A DNA stretch of 6,701 bases. Origin: Desulfobacula sp. (lineage in GTDB: Bacteria > Desulfobacterota > Desulfobacteria > Desulfobacterales > Desulfobacteraceae). Positions 1 through 6,527 of the stretch are shown one piece after another. The notes beneath the pieces are model-generated. The model had not been told where the DNA came from and ran no database searches. It was given only the letters and a program-made list of their open reading frames with translations. The position numbers were made by a program, and so were the translations under genes. The stretch lies in contig JAGLNZ010000002.1 of the NCBI GenBank assembly GCA_023139225.1, positions 1 through 6,701 of the forward strand, written 5' to 3'. Each line of letters starts with the position of its first letter. Position 1 is the stretch's first letter.

Positions 1-621
1 CTTGGTATGAAGGTCTATGCCTATGATGAAACAGGAACTCCTGTGGTGGGACAACAGGCCGAGCTTGTCTGTACTGCGCCCTTCCCGTCCATGCCTATCT
101 TTTTCTGGGGTGACGAAGACGGCTCTAAATACCACTCTGCTTATTTTGACGAGTATCCCGGGATCTGGACCCATGGTGACTTTATCATGGTTACCGAACA
201 CGGCGGCGTGATTATGTTCGGCAGATCCGATGCCACACTAAACCCGGGTGGTGTCAGGATCGGTACGGCTGAAATCTACCGCCGGCTTGATGCCATGGAA
301 GAGCTTGAAGACTCTGTTATTGTAGGACAATCCTGGAACAACGATGTCAGGGTAATTCTTTTTGTTAAAATGGCACCGGGGTTTGAACTTAACGATGAAC
401 TTCAAAACAAAATCAAGGCCGACATCAGAGCCAATGCATCTCCTCGACATGTCCCAGCCAAAATCATTGCATGCCCGGATGTTCCCTACACATTAAACAT
501 GAAAAAAGTTGAGCTGGCTGTCAAAAAAATGATTGAAGGAAAAGAAGTAAAAAACAAGGATGCGTTAAAAAATCCTGAATCCCTTGATTTCTTCGGCAAT
601 CTTGAAGAACTTAAATCATAA
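1..621 (+). CDS. Acetoacetyl-CoA synthetase (acetoacetate-CoA ligase), C-terminal part, 5' truncated
   Basis: This is the last 206 codons of an adenylate-forming enzyme. The reading frame is open to the first base of the window, so the true start lies upstream. The family activates acetoacetate with ATP and CoA through an acyl-AMP intermediate in the cytoplasm, feeding ketone bodies or polymer-derived acetoacetate into acetyl-CoA metabolism. Visible landmarks are the GIWTHGDF segment (about 160-183), the hinge motif GRSDATLNPGGVRIG (220-264), the RHVP segment (about 445-456) and the C-terminal PYTLNMKKVELAV (484-522). The lysine at 502-504 is probably the catalytic A10 lysine. The TLNMKKVE wording and the trailing NPESLDFF are typical of acetoacetyl-CoA synthetases rather than acetyl-CoA synthetases, which carry SGKIMRR there. 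Full-length members have about 650 residues, so roughly two thirds is missing. Another short-chain acyl-CoA ligase is possible but less likely. Confidence 0.9.
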   Translation, partial: LGMKVYAYDETGTPVVGQQAELVCTAPFPSMPIFFWGDEDGSKYHSAYFDEYPGIWTHGDFIMVTEHGGVIMFGRSDATLNPGGVRIGTAEIYRRLDAMEELEDSVIVGQSWNNDVRVILFVKMAPGFELNDELQNKIKADIRANASPRHVPAKIIACPDVPYTLNMKKVELAVKKMIEGKEVKNKDALKNPESLDFFGNLEELKS

Positions 622-630
622 AAACAATTA

Positions 631-682
631 CGATGAGTAGTGAGAAAAGATAAATTTATAATTTATTGCTCACTGCTCATCG
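631..682. repeat. Large imperfect palindrome / hairpin in the gap after the CoA ligase
   Basis: The arms CGATGAGTAGTGAG (631-644) and CTCACTGCTCATCG (669-682) pair over 14 positions with a single G-T wobble. Inside them, ATAAAT (650-655) pairs with ATTTAT (661-666) around a 5-nt loop, giving about 20 paired positions. It could act as a mRNA-end hairpin for the upstream gene, but no T-run follows the right arm, so it is not a standard intrinsic terminator. The length, the near-perfect arms and the AT-rich centre also fit a dispersed REP/MITE-like intergenic element. A TATAAT hexamer sits in the loop region at 657-662 without a convincing -35 box. The structure is seen; its role is inferred. 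Confidence 0.75.
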
Positions 683-712
683 CCCATATCTCAATAGTTT
701 CATCAGCCTGTT

Positions 713-1549
713 ATGGAATCAGAAATAAAAAGCCACTATAATTCAGACAACCTTACTCAAAATATTGAAACCGCATTAATCAAAGCAGGGAAAGATCTTT
801 CGAATCTTGAATTAAAAGATCTTTCCCCCATTGATCAGCTCCATACCGGCGGAGCCCGCGCCACCATAGAATTATTTAAAAATGTCAGCCTGCCCCCTGA
901 TGCACTGGTTCTTGATGCGGGCTGCGGTATTGGAGGATCTGCAAGGCTTCTTGCCAAACAATTAAACTGCAAAGTTATCGGCGTTGACCTGGCAGACATG
1001 TTTATCGAAGCCGCAATCTTTTTAACTAAGTGTACCAAACTTGAAAACAAGGCGGCCTTTCAACAGGATTCCGTTCTTGAGCTTCCCTTTGAAGATAACA
1101 CCTTTGACGCAGTATTATGCCAGCATCTTTTAATGAATATTAAAGATAAATCAACAGCAGTCAAAGAATTTTTCAGGATATTAAAACAAGGTGGTAAACT
1201 CATTTTACATGAAATCACCAAGGGTGAGAACAAACCCCTTATCTTTCCGGTTCCATGGGCAGGGGAAGCCTCCATATCATTCCTTGAGCCTTGGAATATC
1301 ATGGAAACCCTTTTTGAAAAACAAGGCTTTGAAACCAAATTCTATTCAGATGCAACTTCCGCGGCATGTTTGTGGTACGAAAAAGTCAAAACCGTATCCC
1401 AAAAAAATCCGCCCCGACCCAATTGCCTGGGCCCAGGCCTTGTTTTTGGAGACAATGCAAACTTTTTAGGTAAAAATATGCATGAAAATTTTAAAAATAA
1501 TGCCATTTGTCTTGTTGAAGCCGTTCTAAAAAAAAGCTATGATAAGTGA
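713..1549 (+). CDS. Class I SAM-dependent methyltransferase, substrate unknown
   Basis: This is a 278-residue cytoplasmic protein with a Methyltransf_11-type Rossmann fold. Motif I is VLDAGCGIGG (residues 66-75). The acidic residue that binds the SAM ribose is D92 in VIGVDL. The adenine-contact region is around D119 (QQDSVLELPF), motif II is DNTFDAVLCQHLL (128-140), and motif III is ILKQGGKLILHE (156-167). The lead-in DQLHTGGARAT (41-51) resembles small-molecule N-methyltransferases of the sarcosine/dimethylglycine type, but that similarity is too weak to name a substrate. Quinone/menaquinone-type C-methyltransferases are an alternative. The start at 713 is the only upstream ATG, because an in-frame TAG lies at 695-697. 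No Shine-Dalgarno sequence precedes it, so initiation may be weak or the start may be internal. The stop abuts the next ATG (1550), and the lipoprotein start lies 45 bp downstream. Confidence 0.88.
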   Translation: MESEIKSHYNSDNLTQNIETALIKAGKDLSNLELKDLSPIDQLHTGGARATIELFKNVSLPPDALVLDAGCGIGGSARLLAKQLNCKVIGVDLADMFIEAAIFLTKCTKLENKAAFQQDSVLELPFEDNTFDAVLCQHLLMNIKDKSTAVKEFFRILKQGGKLILHEITKGENKPLIFPVPWAGEASISFLEPWNIMETLFEKQGFETKFYSDATSAACLWYEKVKTVSQKNPPRPNCLGPGLVFGDNANFLGKNMHENFKNNAICLVEAVLKKSYDK

Positions 1550-1581
1550 ATGTCGTTTTTAAAATTTACTAAATTAAAGAC

Positions 1582-1586
1582 AGGAG
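1582..1586 (+). promoter_or_regulatory. Ribosome binding site AGGAG deciding the lipoprotein start
   Basis: AGGAG lies 8 nt before the ATG at 1595. The in-frame ATG at 1550 overlaps the end of the methyltransferase gene, has no such site, and would bury the lipoprotein signal peptide behind 15 extra residues. The start at 1595 is therefore preferred. Confidence 0.85.
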
Positions 1587-1594
1587 ATAAAAAA

Positions 1595-2029
1595 ATGAAA
1601 TATTTGAAGATTGGATTATTGGTCTTGATCGGAATTTTTTTCCTGGCAGGCTGCAATACATTAGGGGTTGGTATTCAGGGACCGGGAGCACCGCCTCCAA
1701 AAACAAAATATCATAAGCCGGGCCCGCCCCCCCATGCTCCGGCCCATGGGTACCGTCATAAACGCCACCACGGTCATGAACTTGTATATGATTCGCAAAT
1801 AGGTGCCTATATTGTAGCGAATATACCCGAAACCTATTTTGGCAATAATCTGTATATCAGGCTGTCAACCGATGGGAGATGGATGGTCTCCACGATACTT
1901 GAAGGAGGATGGCGTGTTGCTGTTGGAAGTGAAGTACCTTACAAATTAATGGAATATAAAGAAAAAAACAAGAAAAAGAAAAAACCCAAAAAGAAAAAAT
2001 GGAATAAAAAAAAGAAAAATAATGACTAA
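1595..2029 (+). CDS. Small lipoprotein with His/Pro-rich linker and poly-lysine tail
   Basis: A 144-residue predicted lipoprotein. The signal peptide is MKYLKIGLLVLIGIFF followed by the lipobox LAGC, with the lipidated Cys at residue 20 and Asn at +2. The mature protein begins with a Gly/Pro stretch and then a histidine-rich segment (about residues 40-61, with HKRHHGH). A compact aromatic region follows (ELVYDSQIGAYIVANIPETY to about residue 118, with GRW and GGWR turns). The C-terminus is extremely basic: 15 of the last 24 residues are lysine. The aromatic core resembles uncharacterised short envelope proteins of delta- and gammaproteobacteria that carry a YDS-G-Y-V and DG-W pattern. No function is established. 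Histidines could bind metal, and the lysine tail could contact anionic surfaces such as LPS, peptidoglycan or nucleic acid. Ferritin begins only 27 bp downstream, so the two are probably co-transcribed. The gene contains a run of seven C (1727-1733) and long A-runs. Confidence 0.88.
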   Translation: MKYLKIGLLVLIGIFFLAGCNTLGVGIQGPGAPPPKTKYHKPGPPPHAPAHGYRHKRHHGHELVYDSQIGAYIVANIPETYFGNNLYIRLSTDGRWMVSTILEGGWRVAVGSEVPYKLMEYKEKNKKKKKPKKKKWNKKKKNND

Positions 2030-2056
2030 AACCTGAAATATTTTCAAGGAGGATAT

Positions 2057-2563
2057 ATGCTTTCACAAAAACTGCAGGATGCAATCAATTACCAGATAAA
2101 CCGTGAATTATTTTCAGAATATTATTATCTTTCCATGGCTTCATATTTTAATTCGGCCGGCTTAAGCGGGTTTGAAAACTTCTTTCTTGTCCAGGTGGAA
2201 GAAGAAAGATTTCATGCCATGAAAATGTATAATTTTGTAAACGAAAAAGGCGGAAGGGTCTATTTGCAAGCTATTGAAGCCCCTAAAACACAATTTGAAT
2301 CCGCCCTGGAAGTTTTCAAGCTGGCCTATGAACATGAAAAGCTGGTTTCAAAGCTTATCAATGATCTCATGGATCTTGCGATTAAAGAAAATGATCATGC
2401 TGCTAAAAACCATCTGAACTGGTTTGTGGAAGAACAGGTGGAAGAAGAGGCATCCATGGATACCATTTTGAATAAATTAAAACTGATTGGCGGGGAAGGG
2501 CATGGTCTTCTCATGCTGGATAATGAACTTGGTCAGCGGGTATTTACCCCTCCTGCAAAATAA
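2057..2563 (+). CDS. ftnA: Non-haem bacterial ferritin
   Basis: A 168-residue four-helix-bundle ferritin, matching the family's usual length. It oxidises Fe(II) at a ferroxidase centre and stores ferric mineral inside a 24-subunit cytoplasmic shell; in anaerobes it also protects against oxygen and peroxide. All the ferroxidase ligands known from E. coli FtnA are present at the same numbers: E17, E50, H53, E94, Q127 and E130. The third-iron (site C) glutamates E49, E126 and E129 and the conserved Y24 and W122 are also there. No haem-binding methionine in the bacterioferritin context is evident. The start is supported by a strong AAGGAGG at 2046-2052. It is the last gene of the + strand run, 27 bp behind the lipoprotein and directly before a strong terminator. 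I saw no clear Fur box upstream. Confidence 0.96.
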   Translation: MLSQKLQDAINYQINRELFSEYYYLSMASYFNSAGLSGFENFFLVQVEEERFHAMKMYNFVNEKGGRVYLQAIEAPKTQFESALEVFKLAYEHEKLVSKLINDLMDLAIKENDHAAKNHLNWFVEEQVEEEASMDTILNKLKLIGGEGHGLLMLDNELGQRVFTPPAK

Positions 2564-2585
2564 GGCTAATCACTTTTTCCAAAAT

Positions 2586-2635
2586 AAAACCCCAGGGCTG
2601 ATACCTATACAATGGTTTCAGCCCCGGGGTTTTTT
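2586..2635. terminator. Bidirectional intrinsic terminator between ferritin and the convergent hypothetical gene
   Basis: The left arm AAAACCCCAGGGCTGA (2586-2601) pairs with TCAGCCCCGGGGTTTT (2618-2633), with one A-C mismatch. A run of six T follows on the + strand (2630-2635). On the - strand the A-rich left flank (2581-2589) becomes the U-tract. It lies 22 bp after the ferritin stop and 17 bp beyond the stop of the - strand gene, so it can end both transcripts. Confidence 0.93.
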
Positions 2636-2652
2636 ACTGACGGCTTAATACT

Positions 2653-3534
2653 CTATTTAAAAAAGCCTGAGAACTGGTCTTTAAATATCTTTCCTGCCAT
2701 TTGATCAATCATCTTTTCGATCTGCTTTCTCGCATTTTCAATGGCATTATAGGTTGATGTCTCTTCTCCATGATTTTTCTTTGCATCTTTAAGATGACTT
2801 CTGAAAAGCTTATCAATGGGTTTCTGGATTTTATCAATTAGCTTTTCGTCAACTTTTTCCAAATCTTTTGCCATTTTTTCAATAAATTTATCTATATAAT
2901 TTATTATATTGTGTTTCTTGTTGCGCGGCCTGTAATTTTCAGGGAAAAAGTCTATTATGGAAGGGATCGTATTCTCTTCTTTTGGCAGAATCTCAGATCC
3001 AGGCATGGTTTTTACGGTTTCAGCCTGAACTTCGGATGTCATTGCATATGATTTTTGATAAGATATATCTGCCGAGTACATGGCAACCGTGTCATATCCA
3101 TCCATGGAAAGGGCCTTTGCAACTGCACCCCCCATATCTCCCGCAGTCATTTGCGCAATAACTTGATCAATCCCTTTAACAATGGCTTCTATATCCCCAA
3201 GCTCTTCTTCGCTCAAATCCCCAACAACAGAAAATGAAAAACTTTCTCCTGATGTTAAAGTGATTTCTCTTATGTTTTGAGTGACTACGGCCTTTCCTGT
3301 TTCTGTTTGCAGAACACCTTTGCTGTCATACATGAAGGCATCAAACTCAGAATATGTATTAGATGTCAATGTAACAAGATCGCCCTCTTTTGTTTGTATG
3401 GTCAATCCGGCATCAAGACTTTCATAGGCACTGAGCGACTGTTTTTGGATATAGCTTGAAAACCGGGCATCAGGCAAAGTGTTTTGCCGGGGTAATAATC
3501 CTGCCGTTAAAGGCTGATTTGGTATGGTGCTCAT
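2653..3534 (-). CDS. Uncharacterised 293-residue protein with helical, lysine-rich C-terminal half
   Basis: I do not recognise a characterised function. There is no signal peptide, no membrane segment and no cysteine, so it is probably cytoplasmic or exported by a non-Sec route. Residues about 40-105 look beta-rich (LTIQTKEGDLVTLTS, then ITLTSGESFSFSV). A segment GDLSEEELGDIEAIVKGID (105-123) leads into a helical stretch with TAGDMGGAVAKAL (130-142). This arrangement recalls hypothetical proteins of marine proteobacteria, possibly the DUF5610 group, but I cannot confirm membership. A flexible, proline-bearing linker (about 175-205) precedes an amphipathic Lys/Glu-rich helical region (206-293) that could form coiled coils. 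The start is well supported by AGGAGG (3541-3546 on the complement). It is transcribed divergently from the RNA methyltransferase and ends near a shared terminator. Confidence 0.87.
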   Translation of the reverse strand: MSTIPNQPLTAGLLPRQNTLPDARFSSYIQKQSLSAYESLDAGLTIQTKEGDLVTLTSNTYSEFDAFMYDSKGVLQTETGKAVVTQNIREITLTSGESFSFSVVGDLSEEELGDIEAIVKGIDQVIAQMTAGDMGGAVAKALSMDGYDTVAMYSADISYQKSYAMTSEVQAETVKTMPGSEILPKEENTIPSIIDFFPENYRPRNKKHNIINYIDKFIEKMAKDLEKVDEKLIDKIQKPIDKLFRSHLKDAKKNHGEETSTYNAIENARKQIEKMIDQMAGKIFKDQFSGFFK

Positions 3535-3708
3535 CTTGCTCCTCCTTAAATCTGGGCATAACTTTATATTTTAGATAAAATTTTTATCGACAAAAAAAAG
3601 AAAAACATTAAAAAAAATATACCGGATTTAATAAAATTTTTAGTTTATTCAGGAATCATTAACTGATATTGATTAAGTTCCTTGAGTAAAATTTTTGGAG
3701 GCCATGCA
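3535..3708. promoter_or_regulatory. Divergent promoter region with A-tracts, a palindrome and a triplicated decamer
   Basis: This 174-bp AT-rich region must hold the promoters of both flanking genes. It contains a perfect 15-nt palindrome GATAAAATTTTTATC (3574-3588). It also has A-tracts at 3592-3599, 3601-3605 and 3610-3617, spaced roughly one helical turn apart, which should bend the DNA or act as an UP element. The decamer TAAAATTTTT occurs at 3576, 3632 and 3687. On the - strand a weak TTTTTG-17-TAAAAT pair overlaps the palindrome and could be the promoter of the hypothetical gene. No convincing promoter was found on the + strand. Confidence 0.5.
3697..3701 (+). promoter_or_regulatory. 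Ribosome binding site GGAGG deciding the RNA methyltransferase start
   Basis: GGAGG lies 7 nt before the ATG at 3709. A longer frame opens at a TTG at 3682, but this site would then be inside the gene, so 3709 is the better start. A second ATG at 3704 is out of frame. Confidence 0.88.
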
Positions 3709-4512
3709 ATGGATACTTTTGGATTTACAAAAAAAAAGCTGCTATCGCTTTGCCTTGAAAACCAGCACAGGAATATTATAACCTGGTTATCCGGCTTTTA
3801 TCAGAAGTTAACCGCCAATCGTGTCAGCCAGATCTCTTTAGATCTTTTTACGCGCCAATATAATGAAATCCTTAACTGGACCAGAATGAATCCTTTTATA
3901 AAACCTGAATCCAATAATACAAGATTGTGGCTTGAAAGTATTTCCGATAGAATACACTATCACCGAACTGCCACAGGCAAAACCGTCCGGGACTATGATT
4001 TGCTTGAAAAAATTAAGACAAATGATTTAACCTTTTCTTGCAATAAAATTGATTTTAACTGCCACGTGGCCCTGGATGGTTTAAGAAGCCTTTTTAATGT
4101 AGGATCTATTTTCAGGACCTGTGAAGCTGCCGGGTTTAAATCTGTTATTCTTGGGAATATTCCTGGAAAAGAACATCCGGGTGTCCAAAAAACCGCCATG
4201 GGTGCTCAAAAATGGGTTGAACAGGAAAAGGTAAATGACCTTGCCCAAACTTTGCTTGAAAAAAAAGAAAAAGGATTCCAGATCATTGGTGTTGAAACCA
4301 TTGAAGGCGCCCGTCCTTTTTATGAAATTTCATGGGAAAAGAACACCATTGTTGTATTCGGCAATGAAGAATATGGGATCTCGTCACATGTCATGAAGAC
4401 ATGCGACAAGTTTATTCATATCCCGATGTTTGGCAGAAAAAATTCCATTAATGTTGCTAACGCAGTCTCTGTGATCTGTTTTCATATTGCAGGATCATTG
4501 CGTGGCAAGTAA
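3709..4512 (+). CDS. SpoU/TrmH-family RNA 2'-O-methyltransferase with an N-terminal extension
   Basis: A 267-residue SPOUT (trefoil-knot) methyltransferase that should transfer a methyl group from SAM to a ribose 2'-OH in tRNA or rRNA. All three SpoU motifs are intact. Motif 1 is LRSLFNVGSIFRTCEAAGF, with N130 and the probable catalytic R136 six residues apart as in TrmH. Motif 2 is VVFGNEEYGIS (about 215-225). Motif 3 is IPMFGRKNSINVANAVSV (about 238-255), carrying the Ser and Asn of the usual S-N pair. The first 110 or so residues are mostly helical and polar and do not look like the L30e-like substrate-binding domain of RlmB/TsnR; I do not recognise them. The target RNA therefore cannot be named. 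Its 3' end faces the chemoreceptor gene across 16 bp, with no obvious terminator. Confidence 0.92.
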   Translation: MDTFGFTKKKLLSLCLENQHRNIITWLSGFYQKLTANRVSQISLDLFTRQYNEILNWTRMNPFIKPESNNTRLWLESISDRIHYHRTATGKTVRDYDLLEKIKTNDLTFSCNKIDFNCHVALDGLRSLFNVGSIFRTCEAAGFKSVILGNIPGKEHPGVQKTAMGAQKWVEQEKVNDLAQTLLEKKEKGFQIIGVETIEGARPFYEISWEKNTIVVFGNEEYGISSHVMKTCDKFIHIPMFGRKNSINVANAVSVICFHIAGSLRGK

Positions 4513-4528
4513 CGCCAAAACCATAGTC

Positions 4529-6226
4529 TTAAGAAAACCGAAACCGATTGATGGACTGGCTCAACACGGCAGACATTTCCGACAGACTTTCAGCAGACAT
4601 ATTGACTTGTTTACTGCCTTCTGATGTTTCTTCGGAATTTACATTCACATTTGCAATATCATTGGTAACATTATCAGAAGAAACCACGACCTGTGAAAGG
4701 TTATTACTGATCTCCTCAATTCCCTGATGGACCTGGGTCACACTTGAAACAATTTCACTGGTACTTTCTGACTGTTCCCTTAAAGAGCTTGTTACAATAG
4801 AAACCACATCATCAAGGTCATGAATAATCGATGATATTTCCTTGATCCTTGAAACAGCGTCCCTTGTAGACCCTTGAATTCCCTTAATTCTGTGATCAAT
4901 TTCACCTGTGGCTTCAGTGGTTTGCTTAGCCAGATCTTTTATTTCAGCCGCAACAACAGCAAATCCCTTTCCTGCTTCACCAGCTCTTGCCGCCTCAATG
5001 GTTGCATTTAATGCCAGCAGGTTGGTTTGCTCGGAAATTTCATAAATCGTATCTGTCACCTTATTGATCTCATCTGCGGCAATCCCTAGTTTATTAATGG
5101 TTTCCAAGGTTATTGCAACGTTTTCAACAGCCTGTTTTGTGGTTTTATTTGCTTTTTCTGTATTTTGGGAAATCTCTCCTAAGGTTCCGGTCATTTCCTG
5201 GGCTGCAGTGGACATGACATTCACCCCGGCCAAAGACTGTTCCGCCGATGCTGAGATGGCGGTCACACTCGTATTCATCTCTTCTACGGCAGATGCAATA
5301 TTGCCCACTTTATCACTTGTCTGGAATGCGGCTGAATTAAGCTGATCCGAAATAGCGGCAAGTTCTGTGGAAGACGAGGATAAGGTTTCTGCATTCTGTG
5401 ATAATTCCCCGAACATTACCCCCAGATTTTTAACCATGTGATTTAAAGAGATCGCTAAACCCCCCACTTCATCCTTTTGATCAATATCCAAAACACTTGT
5501 TAAATCACCAGTGGCAATTTTTTTTGCAAATTCAGCGCTTTGCTTCACCGGTTTGGAAATCCTGCGGGCAATGTAAAAAGTTAATGCCAGTGAAATCAAA
5601 ATTGTAATAAAAATGATAGTGTAAATCTTGGTCTTAATCGCCCTAATGTTTGCCTCAAGATCGTCAATATAGACACCAGTACCGGCTATCCATCCCCAGG
5701 GTTCAAAAAGTTTGAGATAGGACAATTTTGGCACAGGATTTTCAAATCCGGGTTTTGGCCAGTAATAATTTACAAATCCATGACTATTTTTCTTGCAGAC
5801 CTCCACCATTTCAGAAAACAAGAGTTTCCCCATCTTATCTTTGGTTTGTGAAAGCTCTTTCCCGTCCAGGGCGGGGTTTATCGGATGCATTACCATCTTA
5901 CAATCCTCTGATGTGATGACAAAGATATATTCACTTTGATTTGCTCCATAACGGAGCACTTTAATGTCCTGCCGTGCTTTTTTCATGGCATCTTTTTTTG
6001 AAATAATTCCGTCAGTTACCTGCTGGTCATATTTTTTCATCAGACTGTAAGACAGATCAATCACATGTTGCAGCCCTGCCTTTCGTTCATCAATGACATT
6101 TTTTTCAATAAGCGGCACGATAAATAATGAAATACTCCCCACCAATAACAGTATTGTAACAATGGAAATCATTGCTATTTTGGAAAAAAGACTCCAATCC
6201 TTAAATCGCTTAATTTTCATAATCAT
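4529..6226 (-). CDS. Methyl-accepting chemotaxis protein with a periplasmic Cache sensor
   Basis: A 565-residue inner-membrane chemoreceptor that would signal through CheW/CheA. In order: cytoplasmic N-terminus; TM1 about 16-38; periplasmic single Cache (sCache_2-like) domain about 40-195 with [28 protein letters not shown] and [17 protein letters not shown]2 about 200-220; HAMP from RRISKPV to about 275; then the long signalling helices. The conserved hairpin tip is [21 protein letters not shown] (397-417) with [11 protein letters not shown] after it. No C-terminal CheR/CheB-docking pentapeptide (NWETF type) is present; the protein ends INRFRFS. Related Cache domains often bind short carboxylates, but the ligand here is unknown. 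GAGG (6231-6234 complement) precedes both the ATG at 6226 and a second in-frame ATG at 6220, so the start is uncertain by two codons. The gene is solitary, with no che genes nearby. Confidence 0.95.
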   Translation of the reverse strand: MIMKIKRFKDWSLFSKIAMISIVTILLLVGSISLFIVPLIEKNVIDERKAGLQHVIDLSYSLMKKYDQQVTDGIISKKDAMKKARQDIKVLRYGANQSEYIFVITSEDCKMVMHPINPALDGKELSQTKDKMGKLLFSEMVEVCKKNSHGFVNYYWPKPGFENPVPKLSYLKLFEPWGWIAGTGVYIDDLEANIRAIKTKIYTIIFITILISLALTFYIARRISKPVKQSAEFAKKIATGDLTSVLDIDQKDEVGGLAISLNHMVKNLGVMFGELSQNAETLSSSSTELAAISDQLNSAAFQTSDKVGNIASAVEEMNTSVTAISASAEQSLAGVNVMSTAAQEMTGTLGEISQNTEKANKTTKQAVENVAITLETINKLGIAADEINKVTDTIYEISEQTNLLALNATIEAARAGEAGKGFAVVAAEIKDLAKQTTEATGEIDHRIKGIQGSTRDAVSRIKEISSIIHDLDDVVSIVTSSLREQSESTSEIVSSVTQVHQGIEEISNNLSQVVVSSDNVTNDIANVNVNSEETSEGSKQVNMSAESLSEMSAVLSQSINRFRFS

Positions 6227-6527
6227 CAGACCTCAAATTTTTAGATATTAATAAATTATTTAAATGATATTTGGGAAAAACAAAAAATTTTATATGCGAT
6301 AACATACAAAACCTGCCTTGTAAACATTTAATTAAAAAAATAATTACATGATATTGCGAAAATGGGGATATTCGCTTAAACAAGTGCTTAATACATTTAG
6401 AGCATGGAAATTTTTATAGCGATAACGCTGTTTGCGAAGAAAATATCTATTCGCAGAATTCAACAAAAATCGCTTTAGTATTCACAAATCGCTAAGTGAA
6501 ATCGCTCATCTGAATTTTTTATTTTAC
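6227..6527. promoter_or_regulatory. Gene-free region upstream of the chemoreceptor with clustered GCGA/TCGC words
   Basis: This is 301 bp of very AT-rich DNA between two genes on the - strand. It must contain the chemoreceptor promoter, but no strong box pair stands out. The best candidate is TTTACA on the - strand with a poor -10 17 nt away. The part from 6291 to 6506 holds nine GCGA or TCGC tetramers. Three are AAATCGCT direct repeats (6467-6474, 6486-6493, 6499-6506). Two are GCGATAAC copies (6296-6303, 6419-6426). There are also small inverted pairs: GCGAA/TTCGC (6356-6360/6371-6375), AGCG/CGCT (6418-6429) and TGCGAA/TTCGCA (6433-6438/6450-6455). I see no ORF or terminator in it. Confidence 0.55.

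Noticed and set aside
1550..1594. Upstream ATG for the lipoprotein, abutting the methyltransferase stop
   Set aside because: It would put 15 polar/basic residues before a clear lipoprotein signal peptide, and AGGAG fits the ATG at 1595.
3682..3708. TTG-initiated extension of the RNA methyltransferase
   Set aside because: The GGAGG at 3697-3701 would lie inside it, and the ATG at 3709 is ideally placed for that site.
4513..4528. Possible terminator between the convergent RNA methyltransferase and chemoreceptor genes
   Set aside because: The 16-bp gap has no inverted repeat with a T-run. Any terminator must overlap the coding sequence and I could not identify one.
6418..6429. AGCGATAA and TGCGATAA resemble the -10 box of flagellar sigma-28 promoters (GCCGATAA)
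   Set aside because: They point rightward on the + strand, away from the chemoreceptor gene, and no matching TAAA-type -35 lies at the expected spacing.
6467..6506. Three AAATCGCT repeats as a possible CRISPR array
   Set aside because: The units are only 8 nt, the spacings are irregular (19 and 13), and no cas genes are present.
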